A DNA stretch of 64,000 nt from Clostridium saudiense (GTDB taxonomy: Bacteria > Bacillota > Clostridia > Clostridiales > Clostridiaceae), in the NCBI RefSeq assembly GCF_000577815.1, contig NZ_CBYM010000012.1:1-64000 (forward strand), given 5' to 3'. Below, piece by piece: positions 37,997-46,810 of the stretch (position 1 is its first letter; each line of letters opens with the position of its first letter). Position numbers and translations under genes: made by a program. Under the pieces are notes generated by a model that saw only the letters and a list, made by a program, of their open reading frames with translations, was not told the origin of the DNA and did no database searches.

Positions 37997-38012
37997 CCAA
38001 AATTTGTATTAT

Positions 38013-38025
38013 GTGACTAAGTCAC
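38013..38025. promoter_or_regulatory. Crp/Fnr-type box c (before the regulator gene)
   Basis: GTGACTAAGTCAC lies 66-78 bases before the Crp/Fnr start, consistent with autoregulation. Confidence 0.7.
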
Positions 38026-38090
38026 TTAAAATATATAATAATCATATAAAATATTAGATAAGATAATTATTATAAAACTGGAGGATTTAA

Positions 38091-38762
38091 ATGAAAGTTA
38101 TTAATAATAGAAATTATTATATAAAAGAACTTTATAAAGCTTATCCAATTTTGGAGCAAATAGATAATTATAATAAAGGTGCTTTAGTTGAAAGAGCTCT
38201 ATTTAAGGAATTGTTAGCAGATGAATTGCTAAATACTACTGAAGATAAATGTGTAGGATTTCTATTTGTTATAAGTGGAACTATAAAAATTCAAAAGATT
38301 AATGAAAAAGGTGAAGAAACTAATCTTTATAACATAGAAAAAGGACAAATATGTCATGAAGCATTAAGTTGTTTTCTAAATTGCACTTCATTAAATATTA
38401 TAGGAAGAGCTATGCAAAATTCTAAAATATGTATCATTCCTTTTGATATTGTGAATACTTATTTGCTTAATAATACTTTATTTTTACAATATATATACAA
38501 AGATTTATATAGTAAATTTAATGTAATAATCAATGTTAAAGAAGAAGTTAAGCATGAACCATTAACAAATAGATTAATTAAATTACTTATATCTAAAAAC
38601 AGTAAAAATATTTATGTAACTCATAATGATTTGGCATTTGAATTAGATTCAGCTAGGGAAGTAATTAGTAGAAAATTAAAGCAGCTAGAAAAAATGGGAT
38701 ATTTAAAACTAAGCCGAGGAAAAATACAGATAGAAAAAGATTTAAATGAGTTGTTAAAGTGA
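38091..38762 (+). CDS. Crp/Fnr-family regulator of the sulfur module
   Basis: A 223-residue regulator. The cyclic-nucleotide-binding-like sensor (residues ~25-125) has the cysteine-rich stretch GQICHEALSCFLNC (~89-102) where cAMP would bind in Crp, suggesting a thiol or sulfur sensor. The C-terminal winged helix has AREVISRKL, which keeps the Arg-Glu-...-Arg pattern that in E. coli Crp reads GTGA. Four GTGA-N5-TCAC boxes precede this gene, the YeeE gene, the Fe-S gene and the rhodanese gene. It lacks the N-terminal four-cysteine cluster of Fnr. GGAGG precedes the ATG. The signal is not known; sulfane sulfur or thiol redox state is an inference. Confidence 0.85.
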   Translation: MKVINNRNYYIKELYKAYPILEQIDNYNKGALVERALFKELLADELLNTTEDKCVGFLFVISGTIKIQKINEKGEETNLYNIEKGQICHEALSCFLNCTSLNIIGRAMQNSKICIIPFDIVNTYLLNNTLFLQYIYKDLYSKFNVIINVKEEVKHEPLTNRLIKLLISKNSKNIYVTHNDLAFELDSAREVISRKLKQLEKMGYLKLSRGKIQIEKDLNELLK

Positions 38763-38771
38763 TATAGTCAC
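38759..38771. promoter_or_regulatory. Crp/Fnr-type box d (before rhodanese)
   Basis: GTGATATAGTCAC overlaps the stop codon of the regulator gene and lies 83-95 bases before the rhodanese start. Confidence 0.65.
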
Positions 38772-38853
38772 AAACTAAATTAACCTTAACAGCTATTATA
38801 TAAGCATAAAGTAATTATAAATTTAAATGTTTTTAAATTTAATGGAGGATAAT

Positions 38854-39174
38854 ATGTTTGGATTTTTTAATAAAAATAATGGCAAAGTAATTAATGTTAA
38901 TGATATTGATAATTTAATAGGTAAAATTGAACTAATAGATATAAGAGAAGTTAATGAATATAATAGAGGTTCTATAAAAAGCGCAAAAAATATACCGATG
39001 CAAACACTTTTAGGTAATCCTGATAAATACCTAAAAAAAGATAAAGAATATTATCTAGTATGTCAATCTGGTGGAAGAAGTTCTATGGCTTGTAATAGTC
39101 TTAGACAAAAAGGCTTTAATGTAATAAATGTTGCAGGTGGCGTTGGCTCTTATTTAGGTAAACATAGAAGTTAA
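38854..39174 (+). CDS. Single-domain rhodanese (sulfurtransferase)
   Basis: A 106-residue rhodanese. The active loop CQSGGRS places the persulfide cysteine at C70, and IDIREVNEYNRGSI gives the CH2A-type motif. It would move sulfane sulfur between a donor and a thiol. The start at 38854 follows GGAGG by 6 bases; the in-frame ATG at 38827 is upstream of this site. It sits 76 bases before the CoA-disulfide reductase fusion, with a Crp/Fnr-type box upstream. Confidence 0.9.
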   Translation: MFGFFNKNNGKVINVNDIDNLIGKIELIDIREVNEYNRGSIKSAKNIPMQTLLGNPDKYLKKDKEYYLVCQSGGRSSMACNSLRQKGFNVINVAGGVGSYLGKHRS

Positions 39175-39250
39175 AATTAACTGTAACAATTTAATCATTA
39201 GATATTGAAATCTTAATAATTAACTATATCCAAATGAGGTGTATAAATTT

Positions 39251-40951
39251 ATGAAAAAAAGAGTTTTAATTGTTGGTGGAGTTGCTGGTGGTGCATCAGC
39301 TGCTGCAAGACTTAGAAGAAATAGCGAAGAATATGAAATTGTAATGTTTGAAAAAGGTCCACATGTGTCATTTTCAAACTGTGCGCTTCCATATCGTTTA
39401 AGTGGAACAATACAAAGTGCAAATAGATTAGTATTAATGAGTACTGAAAAATTCAAATCGCAATACAATATAGAAGCAAGAGTTAGTAGTGAAGTTTTAT
39501 CAATAGATAAATATAATAAAGAAGTTAAAGTTAAAAATTTATTAACTGGTGAAATTTACAAAGAAAAATATGATAAACTTATTCTTTCTCCAGGGGCAAG
39601 ACCTATTATTCCTAATATTCCTGGTATAGAAAACGTTAATGTTTTTACTATAAGAAATGTTGTTGATATAGATAATTTAAATAAATTTATACAGAAATTG
39701 CAAGCTAAAGATATTGCCGTTATTGGTGGTGGATTTATTGGAGTTGAAGCAGCAGAAAATTTAATTGAAGGTGGATATAATACTTCTTTAATAGAAGCTA
39801 CACCTCAAATATTAAAACCTTTTGATTATGATATGGTTCAAATACTTCATAAAGAAATGACAGATCACGATGTTAATTTAATTGTAGATGATAAAGTTAC
39901 TAAATTTGAAAAAGACACAGTAGTTTTAGCCTCCGGCACAAAAATTAAAGCTAATGCTGTTGTTATGGCAATAGGAGTAACACCTGAAATAGAACTTGCA
40001 AAAAATGCAGGCCTTGAAATTGGTCAAACTGGGGCTATAAAAGTTGACGGTAACTATAAAACTAGTGATAATGATATTTATGCTGTTGGAGATGCTATTG
40101 AAGTATATAATGCATTAACTCATAGTTTTACTAAATTATCGTTAGCAGGTCCTGCTCAAAAAGCAGCAAGAAGTGTTGCTGATAATATAAGTGGACAGGT
40201 AACTACAAATAAAGGTTATATTGGATCAAGTGCAATTAAAGTATTTGATTATAATGCAGCATCAACAGGTTTAAACGAATCTTTAATTAATTCATTAGGA
40301 ATGAATATTAACTATGATATAGTGAGAATCTCAACAAATGATAAAGTTGGTATAATGCCAAATTCTGCACCTTTACACTTTAAACTTCTATTTGAAGTTC
40401 CAACCGGAAAAGTTTTGGGCGCACAAGCTATTGGTAAAGGTGATGCAGTTAAAAGAATTGATGTAATTGCAACTGCTATTAAGTTTGGAGCTACTGCTTA
40501 CGATTTAAAAGACTTGGAATTATGTTATGCACCACCATTTGGAACTGCTAAAGATGTAGTAAATTATGCTGGCTATGTTGCTTCGAATCTTTTAAATGGT
40601 TCATTTAAACAAATTAACGTTGATAAAGTAAGAGAATTAGTTGAATCTGGTGCTTATATAGTAGATGTAAGAGAAAGAGCAGAATTTGAAAATGGTCATA
40701 TTAAAGGTGCTATTAATATTCCTTTAAGTGAGCTAAGGGAAAGAGTAAATGAAATTCCAAAGGATAAAACAGTTTATCTTCATTGTAGAACTGGGCAAAG
40801 AAGCTATAATGCAGTCCTAGCATTACAACATTTAGGCTTTAATAATGTAGTAAATATAACTGGAAGCTTTTTAGGTTTATCCTTCTATGAAGCTTATAAT
40901 GATAAATTAAAAAATAGAGAAAGTATATTAACAAATTATAATTTTAAATAA
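39251..40951 (+). CDS. CoA-disulfide reductase fused to rhodanese
   Basis: About 566 residues. An N-terminal FAD domain (VLIVGGVAGGASAAARLRR) carries the single redox cysteine of the CoADR group (C44 in SFSNCALPY). The NAD(P)-binding motif AVIGGGFIGVEAAENL is near residue 160. A dimerisation domain leads to a C-terminal rhodanese (~460-560) with HCRTGQRS. This is the architecture of CoADR-Rhd, which reduces CoA-persulfide or polysulfide to sulfide with NAD(P)H. The start ATG is 9 bases after GAGGTG; a GTG at 39239 is less likely. It closes the sulfur/redox cluster before a strong terminator. Confidence 0.92.
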   Translation: MKKRVLIVGGVAGGASAAARLRRNSEEYEIVMFEKGPHVSFSNCALPYRLSGTIQSANRLVLMSTEKFKSQYNIEARVSSEVLSIDKYNKEVKVKNLLTGEIYKEKYDKLILSPGARPIIPNIPGIENVNVFTIRNVVDIDNLNKFIQKLQAKDIAVIGGGFIGVEAAENLIEGGYNTSLIEATPQILKPFDYDMVQILHKEMTDHDVNLIVDDKVTKFEKDTVVLASGTKIKANAVVMAIGVTPEIELAKNAGLEIGQTGAIKVDGNYKTSDNDIYAVGDAIEVYNALTHSFTKLSLAGPAQKAARSVADNISGQVTTNKGYIGSSAIKVFDYNAASTGLNESLINSLGMNINYDIVRISTNDKVGIMPNSAPLHFKLLFEVPTGKVLGAQAIGKGDAVKRIDVIATAIKFGATAYDLKDLELCYAPPFGTAKDVVNYAGYVASNLLNGSFKQINVDKVRELVESGAYIVDVRERAEFENGHIKGAINIPLSELRERVNEIPKDKTVYLHCRTGQRSYNAVLALQHLGFNNVVNITGSFLGLSFYEAYNDKLKNRESILTNYNFK

Positions 40952-40974
40952 TAATATTATTATTTCTAAACCTA

Positions 40975-41014
40975 AAAATGCTGAATCATAAATTAAAATA
41001 TGATTCAGCATTTT
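40975..41014. terminator. Bidirectional terminator
   Basis: The perfect 16-bp arms AAAATGCTGAATCATA and TATGATTCAGCATTTT lie between the convergent CoADR-Rhd and PTS genes. The flanking A/T of the arms supplies U tracts both ways. Confidence 0.88.
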
Positions 41015-41018
41015 ATAG

Positions 41019-42458
41019 TTATTTACTAGTTTTAACCTTAACTCTTCCCCACATCATAGTTAGTAATATACCACCTAAAACTGCAATTAAATGAGCTATT
41101 ATATAATTAACATATCCATTATTAGCTGAATTAACTATTGCAAATCCTGGTACTGCAGTTGTACCAAATCCTATTGCAGTTAACTTACTTATATAAATAT
41201 ATCCTCCTGCTAATGCAGCTGCTAGACATCCGCAAACTAATGGATACTTATTTCTTAAAGTAACACCAAAAATAGCCGGTTCTGATATACCAAATAACGT
41301 TGATGTAAATGCTGGAATACACATTTCTCTTGCCTTTACATTATTCCAATGTAATGCTAAATATCCTAGAACTGCTCCACCTTGAGCAACAACAGCTACT
41401 GAGAATATCGGATTTAAGAAGTTCACTCCTGTATCAACTAATAATTGACTTTCTATAGCTCCAAATATATGATGTAATCCTGTTATTACAATAATTTGGT
41501 GTAATCCTGCAAACACCATATATCCAAAAATCCCTAAGTTTGTAGTAGTCCAAACTAATGTTGTAGTGATTAAACTTGCTAATGTACGACCAATAGGTCC
41601 AATTATAGTAAATAATAATAATGCAGAAATAAATACTGTAAGCATTGGAGAAACTAATAATTTAACACTGTTTGCAACCTTCTTTTCAAATAATTTATCA
41701 AAATAAGCTACAACAGCTCCCATCATTAATGCAATAATAACTCCACCTTGAAATCCAACTAATTGTATTTTTAATCCTAACACACTAATTGTTTCTGGTA
41801 TAATAGTTCCTTGTGCTGCTGAATAAGCATCTGTTAATTTTGAATTAAGCATTATAGCACCTATAACAAGTCCTAATACTGGTCTACCACCATATCTTTT
41901 AGTCGCTGAGTAAACAACTATTAATGGTAAAATATCAAATACACTTGATGATACTATTGATATAAATCTATTTATTCCTTCAAGCCAAGGCCACATTTCA
42001 ACTACAGATTGATCACCAAAGATACCTTGTTGTCCTAACAGACCTGATAATCCTAATAATAAAGCAGCTGCAAGAATTGCCGGCATTATTTCTATAAATA
42101 CATCTGAAATTGATTTAATTCCTTTTTGAAATATATTTTGCTTTTCGGCCGATTTAGTCTTTATATCTGCAAGGGACATATTTTGCATATTAGTAACTTT
42201 TGCAAACACCTCATATACTTCATTAACTAATCCTGCTCCAAAAATTATTTGAAGTTGATCTCCAACCATAAATACTCCCTTAGCCATATCTACTTCATCT
42301 AAAGCCTTCATATTTATTTTACTATCATCATCTAAAACAATTCTAAGCCTTGTTGCACAATGTGCTACCCCTTTAATATTCTCTTTACCACCAATATTTT
42401 TAATAATTTCACTAGTTATATTTATATATCTTTCATTTTTATTAATAACCTTACTCAT
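41019..42458 (-). CDS. PTS EIIBC, glucose/sucrose superfamily (alpha-galactoside or sucrose type)
   Basis: A 479-residue PTS component. The IIB domain (residues ~10-90) has the phospho-cysteine C34 in VAHCATRLRI. The IIC domain (~115-470) has about ten hydrophobic segments and the FGISEPAIFG motif. There is no IIA domain and no separate IIA gene nearby, so it likely borrows a IIA-Glc-type protein, as ScrA-type transporters do. It starts 13 bases after the stop of the GH36 alpha-galactosidase, so the pair is an operon. Melibiose, raffinose or sucrose are possible substrates. Confidence 0.9.
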   Translation of the reverse strand: MSKVINKNERYINITSEIIKNIGGKENIKGVAHCATRLRIVLDDDSKINMKALDEVDMAKGVFMVGDQLQIIFGAGLVNEVYEVFAKVTNMQNMSLADIKTKSAEKQNIFQKGIKSISDVFIEIMPAILAAALLLGLSGLLGQQGIFGDQSVVEMWPWLEGINRFISIVSSSVFDILPLIVVYSATKRYGGRPVLGLVIGAIMLNSKLTDAYSAAQGTIIPETISVLGLKIQLVGFQGGVIIALMMGAVVAYFDKLFEKKVANSVKLLVSPMLTVFISALLLFTIIGPIGRTLASLITTTLVWTTTNLGIFGYMVFAGLHQIIVITGLHHIFGAIESQLLVDTGVNFLNPIFSVAVVAQGGAVLGYLALHWNNVKAREMCIPAFTSTLFGISEPAIFGVTLRNKYPLVCGCLAAALAGGYIYISKLTAIGFGTTAVPGFAIVNSANNGYVNYIIAHLIAVLGGILLTMMWGRVKVKTSK

Positions 42459-42471
42459 TACAAATTCCCCC

Positions 42472-44658
42472 TTAACTAATAACCCTAAATATCCATTTTT
42501 TACTATAGAAATCTTGCTTTACTCTTTCAATTGTTATCCCAACATTCATAAGCTCATCACCAGCAAATATCTCATCAGTTTCAACATCCTTATATAAATA
42601 TTCTGGATTTAATCCCTTAAATTTTATAGTTCTAATTTGAGCTGCTGGCAAAGATAAAACCCTTACGTATGTAGCAACAAACTGTTTCTTATCTTTTGAA
42701 ACAATATTCCATGCTGATTCATTTCCATCAAAAGGATTAAATATTCTATATAAATCACCAAATTGAATTATTTCTCTTATATCCTTATATTCTTTTATTT
42801 GATCTTTAACTATTTCCTTTTCTTCTTCAGTTAATTTAGTTAAATCTAATTCATATCCAAAATTTCCAGCCATAGCTACATTTCCTCTTGTTTCAAGTGG
42901 TGTTATTCTACCAACCTGATGATTGGCTACTGTTGATACATGGCATCCCATAGTTATTGGCGGATATGCTAAACTAGTCCCATATTGTATTTTAGTTCTG
43001 CAAATAGCATCAGTATTATCACTTACCCATGTTTGTGGCATATAATAAAGCATTCCTGGATCGAATCTTCCTCCTCCACTTGAGCAACTTTCAAATAATA
43101 TCTCAGGAAATCTACTAGTTATTCTCTCCATAACCTCATATAATCCTAACATGTATCTATGACTTGTTTCTTCTTGTCTTTCTGCCGGTAATAATGCCGA
43201 ACCTATATCCGTAATATGTCTATTCATATCCCATTTAACATAAGTTATAGGTGCTGAATCCAATATCTTGCATACTGATTCAACTATATAATCACAAACA
43301 TCTTTTCTAGATAAATCTAAAACTAACTGTCCTCTTCCCATTGTATATGGTCTATTTGGCACATGAATACACCAATCCGGATTCTCTTTATATAAATTGC
43401 TTTCAATAGAAATCATTTCTGGCTCAAACCATAATCCAAACTCCATTCCCATATCTACAATCTTATTTGCAATACCTTCTATTCCATTAGGTAATTTTCT
43501 TTTATCTACTATCCAATCTCCTAAAGAAGTATTATCATCATCTCTTTTTTCAAACCATCCATCATCAAGAACAAAAAGTTCCATTCCAAGTTTTTTACCC
43601 TCTTCTGCTATTTTAATAATCTTATCTTCATTAAAATCAAAATAAGTAGCTTCCCAATTATTTATCAATATAGGCCTAACCTTATGCTTAAAATTTCCTC
43701 TACATAAGTTTTCTATATATAGATTATGGAACTTTCTTGACATTTCTCCTATTCCTTTATTGGAGTAAATCATCACAACCTCTGGTGTTTGAAATTCCTC
43801 ACCTTGTTTTAATAACCAAGAAAAATCAAATGGATTAATTCCCATAGCGACTCTTGTATTTCTATATTGGTCAACTTGTACCTGTGCGGTAAAGTTCCCA
43901 CTATATACAAAGTTAAATGCATAAACCTCTCCAGTGTCCTCATTGGTATCTTTTCTAACTAATGCCACAAATGGAGCTTGATGAGGACTACTTGCTCCTC
44001 TAGTACTCTCTACCATTTGAATTCCTGATACTATTTTTCTTCTTTCAATATTTTTCTCATTATTATGAGCACCATATAAAGTAATCATTTCAAAATCATC
44101 ATCTCTAAAATCAATACTCATACTTAATGCTCTTAAAAGTCTTAAATCTTCTGCTCCTTCATTAATGAATTTAACACTTCTTGTTATTACATCTAACTCA
44201 TTAAATACAGAATAAGTTAATATTACTTTCAATCCTATTATTTTATCTTCTAAATATATTTCTAAAGTATCACACTCATCATCATTCCCATAAGTTGACG
44301 GCAATCCCACTAATCCCCTTTTACCTTTAAACACTTTATATCCCGAATACCTTAAATCTGAAATCCTTGTCCCATTTTCTAGCTTAACTTGATATGCTGG
44401 AACTCTAAAATCACCATTCCCAAATCCCTGATACTCTTGTGGTATTGTATCTAAAGAAAAAGTTCTATCTTTATCATATGGATTTGGTGAAAACCCCCTA
44501 TCTAAGTAAATAATCTTATTACTTCCTCTATATTCGTTTACCCTTGAACCATAATATAAGTGAGCTAAATATCCACCTTCTAAAACTTGCATAATGTAGC
44601 TTGTATTTTTCCCTTGTATATGGAATAAATATTTTTTATCATCTATCTTAATCCCCAT
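42472..44658 (-). CDS. GH36 alpha-galactosidase (copy 2)
   Basis: A 728-residue, cytoplasmic alpha-galactosidase, paralogue of the enzyme at 19232-21421 with the same layout. The nucleophile is D477 in YVKWDMNRH and the acid/base aspartate lies in ESCSSGGGRFD. Unlike copy 1 it is paired with a PTS permease, so its physiological substrate could be a phosphorylated or a differently decorated galactoside. It is divergent from an AraC regulator resembling the one at 16728. Confidence 0.95.
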   Translation of the reverse strand: MGIKIDDKKYLFHIQGKNTSYIMQVLEGGYLAHLYYGSRVNEYRGSNKIIYLDRGFSPNPYDKDRTFSLDTIPQEYQGFGNGDFRVPAYQVKLENGTRISDLRYSGYKVFKGKRGLVGLPSTYGNDDECDTLEIYLEDKIIGLKVILTYSVFNELDVITRSVKFINEGAEDLRLLRALSMSIDFRDDDFEMITLYGAHNNEKNIERRKIVSGIQMVESTRGASSPHQAPFVALVRKDTNEDTGEVYAFNFVYSGNFTAQVQVDQYRNTRVAMGINPFDFSWLLKQGEEFQTPEVVMIYSNKGIGEMSRKFHNLYIENLCRGNFKHKVRPILINNWEATYFDFNEDKIIKIAEEGKKLGMELFVLDDGWFEKRDDDNTSLGDWIVDKRKLPNGIEGIANKIVDMGMEFGLWFEPEMISIESNLYKENPDWCIHVPNRPYTMGRGQLVLDLSRKDVCDYIVESVCKILDSAPITYVKWDMNRHITDIGSALLPAERQEETSHRYMLGLYEVMERITSRFPEILFESCSSGGGRFDPGMLYYMPQTWVSDNTDAICRTKIQYGTSLAYPPITMGCHVSTVANHQVGRITPLETRGNVAMAGNFGYELDLTKLTEEEKEIVKDQIKEYKDIREIIQFGDLYRIFNPFDGNESAWNIVSKDKKQFVATYVRVLSLPAAQIRTIKFKGLNPEYLYKDVETDEIFAGDELMNVGITIERVKQDFYSKKWIFRVIS

Positions 44659-44759
44659 ACCTTCCCTCTTTCTTCATATCTTATTTTTTTCCACGAACTT
44701 ATTGTAAACCTTTTTAAAATATATTAATATGGAATTATGTTGACAAAACCTATGATTTT

Positions 44760-44775
44760 TGTGACTAAATATTTG
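44760..44775 (+). promoter_or_regulatory. Possible MsmR-like box before the second AraC gene
   Basis: TGTGACTAAATATTTG matches the CATGTCTAAATGTTAG box at 11 of 16 positions. It sits 16-31 bases before the AraC start and 102-117 before the divergent alpha-galactosidase, the same geometry as the boxes of the first module. Confidence 0.35.
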
Positions 44776-44790
44776 ATTCTGGAGGATATT

Positions 44791-45618
44791 ATGACCTTTA
44801 ATTTTTCCTATAGAAACCCTTACGATAATATTGAATTAAATCTTTATACTTGTGGGCATGAAGCTTGTAAAAGCTTGCATTCATATGGACCTGCTATACG
44901 AAGTGGTCATTTAATTCATATAGTTTTAAGCGGTAAGGGAACTTATAAAATTAATAACACTGTATATACATTATCTGCTAGAGATGCTTTTTTAATCTAT
45001 CCTAATGAACTTATATATTATGAGGCTGATAAAGATGATCCATGGGAATATATTTGGGTTGGACTTGTTGGTACTAAGGTTTGTGATTATTTAAATAAAA
45101 CATCAATCTCTAAGTCAAATCCTATATTTACTTTAAGAGATGATAGTTTATTGGTAAATTCCATTAATTCTATAATTGATAGTACTAAAATTGATACTAA
45201 TAAAAATTTGAAAATATTATCCACACTATATAATTTTCTTTTTGAGTTATTAAATGAATTTCCTAATACAGCAAATAATAATAAAAATACTCAACAAACT
45301 TATTTAGAGGAAGCATTACTATATATTCAATTAAATTTTCAGGATAATATTTCTATTATTGATATTGCAACTCATCTATCTATTGATAGATCTTATTTGC
45401 ATAGGATTTTTAAAAAGAATTTAAATATATCTCCACAAGAATATATTTTAAACTTAAGATTAGAAAAAGCTGCTGAATTATTATCAACAACTTCTTTAAC
45501 TATAGGAGATATATCACGTTCTGTAGGCTATAATGATACTATGCTATTTTCTAAAACGTTTAAAAAACATAATGGCTGTACACCTTCTTTATATAGAAAA
45601 TTTAACAATCATATCTAG
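44791..45618 (+). CDS. AraC-family regulator (second MsmR-like paralogue)
   Basis: A 275-residue regulator. The cupin sensor has SYGPAIRSGHLIHIVLSGKG and ADKDDPWEYIWVG, parallel to SFGPAVRPNYLIHYVL and ADKDNPWTYLWIG in the regulator at 16728. The two C-terminal helix-turn-helix motifs (~175-270) end in FKKHNGCTPSLYRK. The start at 44791 follows GGAGG by 6 bases; an earlier ATG at 44737 is in the promoter region. It is divergent from the alpha-galactosidase-PTS operon and probably activates it. Confidence 0.88.
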   Translation: MTFNFSYRNPYDNIELNLYTCGHEACKSLHSYGPAIRSGHLIHIVLSGKGTYKINNTVYTLSARDAFLIYPNELIYYEADKDDPWEYIWVGLVGTKVCDYLNKTSISKSNPIFTLRDDSLLVNSINSIIDSTKIDTNKNLKILSTLYNFLFELLNEFPNTANNNKNTQQTYLEEALLYIQLNFQDNISIIDIATHLSIDRSYLHRIFKKNLNISPQEYILNLRLEKAAELLSTTSLTIGDISRSVGYNDTMLFSKTFKKHNGCTPSLYRKFNNHI

Positions 45619-45646
45619 AGTATTTCTACTAGCTATGATTGTTAAA
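45601..45646 (+). terminator. Hairpin overlapping the end of the second AraC gene
   Basis: The perfect arms TTTAACAATCATA and TATGATTGTTAAA enclose 20 bases that include the stop codon. The following DNA is AT-rich without a clean T run, so termination is likely but not certain. Confidence 0.55.
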
Positions 45647-45766
45647 TTAAATATTTAATGAAATTGTAAAATACTAAAATAAATTACGTATTGAACACAC
45701 TCTTCCTTGTAACTCAACTAGAATATTAATTCTTAATATTGCTTCTAAATTAGTACTCATTTCATT

Positions 45767-46669
45767 TTATGCATGAGATAATACTGGAAACATTAGATAA
45801 TTCTCTCTAAAAATATTTTCTGTATCCTTCAAAATAAATAAAGTATTATTATCATCAGTCAATATACTTTTCTCATATCCATTTGTATCAATAGGTGTAA
45901 ATCCTAAATTTACTTTTTTAGTTTTACTGTCCATTAAAACATTTATTACTTTATCTAAATCAAAATTTCTATCACAAAATATACCATTAATATTTAATAC
46001 ATCCTCTTCATACTCACAAATAGCAACTGAGTTATATTCTTTAATATAATAAATACATTCTTTTAAAAATCCTAAACAGTAAAACATAATTAAATTCTTA
46101 TTATCTTCAACATAAAGCTTTGAATTTACTATACTGTTATCAAGAATACTTTCTAATATTTTTTTATCTTCTTTATTATCTATATTTAATTTTCTCTTCT
46201 TAATATTAGTAGCTTCTTTAATTTTACTTATTGAATACTTATATTCATTAACTTTTTCAAATCCAAACTTAGGATAAAAATTTAATACTGTATCATTTGC
46301 TGATAAATAAATACAACCACTCTTTTCTTTATATTCACTAATTATTTTTTCAATTAAATATCTTGATAAACCTTTATTTCTATACTCATTATCAGTCATT
46401 ACTGTTCCTATTTGAATATAGTTTTTCTTTTTACCTAAAACATTCATTTTCATAATACTTACAGATGCATTTGCTATTAATTTATCTCCATCTAATAATG
46501 AATATGGAATATATACTTCTTCCCAATAACCAGCTTCATACCATTCTTTAAAGTTAAATCCATAGGTTTTATCAGTTAAATCATTTAATCTTGTTCTTAA
46601 GTTTTTATCATCTCTATAATCTTTTACAAAAGTATATTCTTTATTATTAATTAATACTTTCTCATTCAT
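45767..46669 (-). CDS. GNAT-family N-acetyltransferase
   Basis: A 300-residue protein. The GNAT core is residues ~25-160, with beta4 IQIGTVMTDNEYRNKG and the acetyl-CoA loop YRNKGLSRYLIEKII, then NFYPKFGFEKV. About 140 C-terminal residues may form a second domain, as in Eis-like proteins. The acceptor is unknown. It is a single gene. Confidence 0.82.
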   Translation of the reverse strand: MNEKVLINNKEYTFVKDYRDDKNLRTRLNDLTDKTYGFNFKEWYEAGYWEEVYIPYSLLDGDKLIANASVSIMKMNVLGKKKNYIQIGTVMTDNEYRNKGLSRYLIEKIISEYKEKSGCIYLSANDTVLNFYPKFGFEKVNEYKYSISKIKEATNIKKRKLNIDNKEDKKILESILDNSIVNSKLYVEDNKNLIMFYCLGFLKECIYYIKEYNSVAICEYEEDVLNINGIFCDRNFDLDKVINVLMDSKTKKVNLGFTPIDTNGYEKSILTDDNNTLFILKDTENIFRENYLMFPVLSHA

Positions 46670-46754
46670 TTTCTCACTCCCCTAACATATCCCCTATAAG
46701 TATTTTATTTTAATATTATTCATAAGCATATCTATATTACTTTTAATAATATAA

Positions 46755-46784
46755 GTTGAGCCATAAACTTAATCATTATTCAAC
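46755..46784 (-). terminator. Weak hairpin after the lipoprotein gene
   Basis: The arms GTTGA and TCAAC, with inner ATAA/TTAT pairing, lie 27 bases after the stop. The flanking DNA is only moderately T-rich. Confidence 0.3.
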
Positions 46785-46810
46785 CTTATCACTATATTAT
46801 ATATTCTTCT

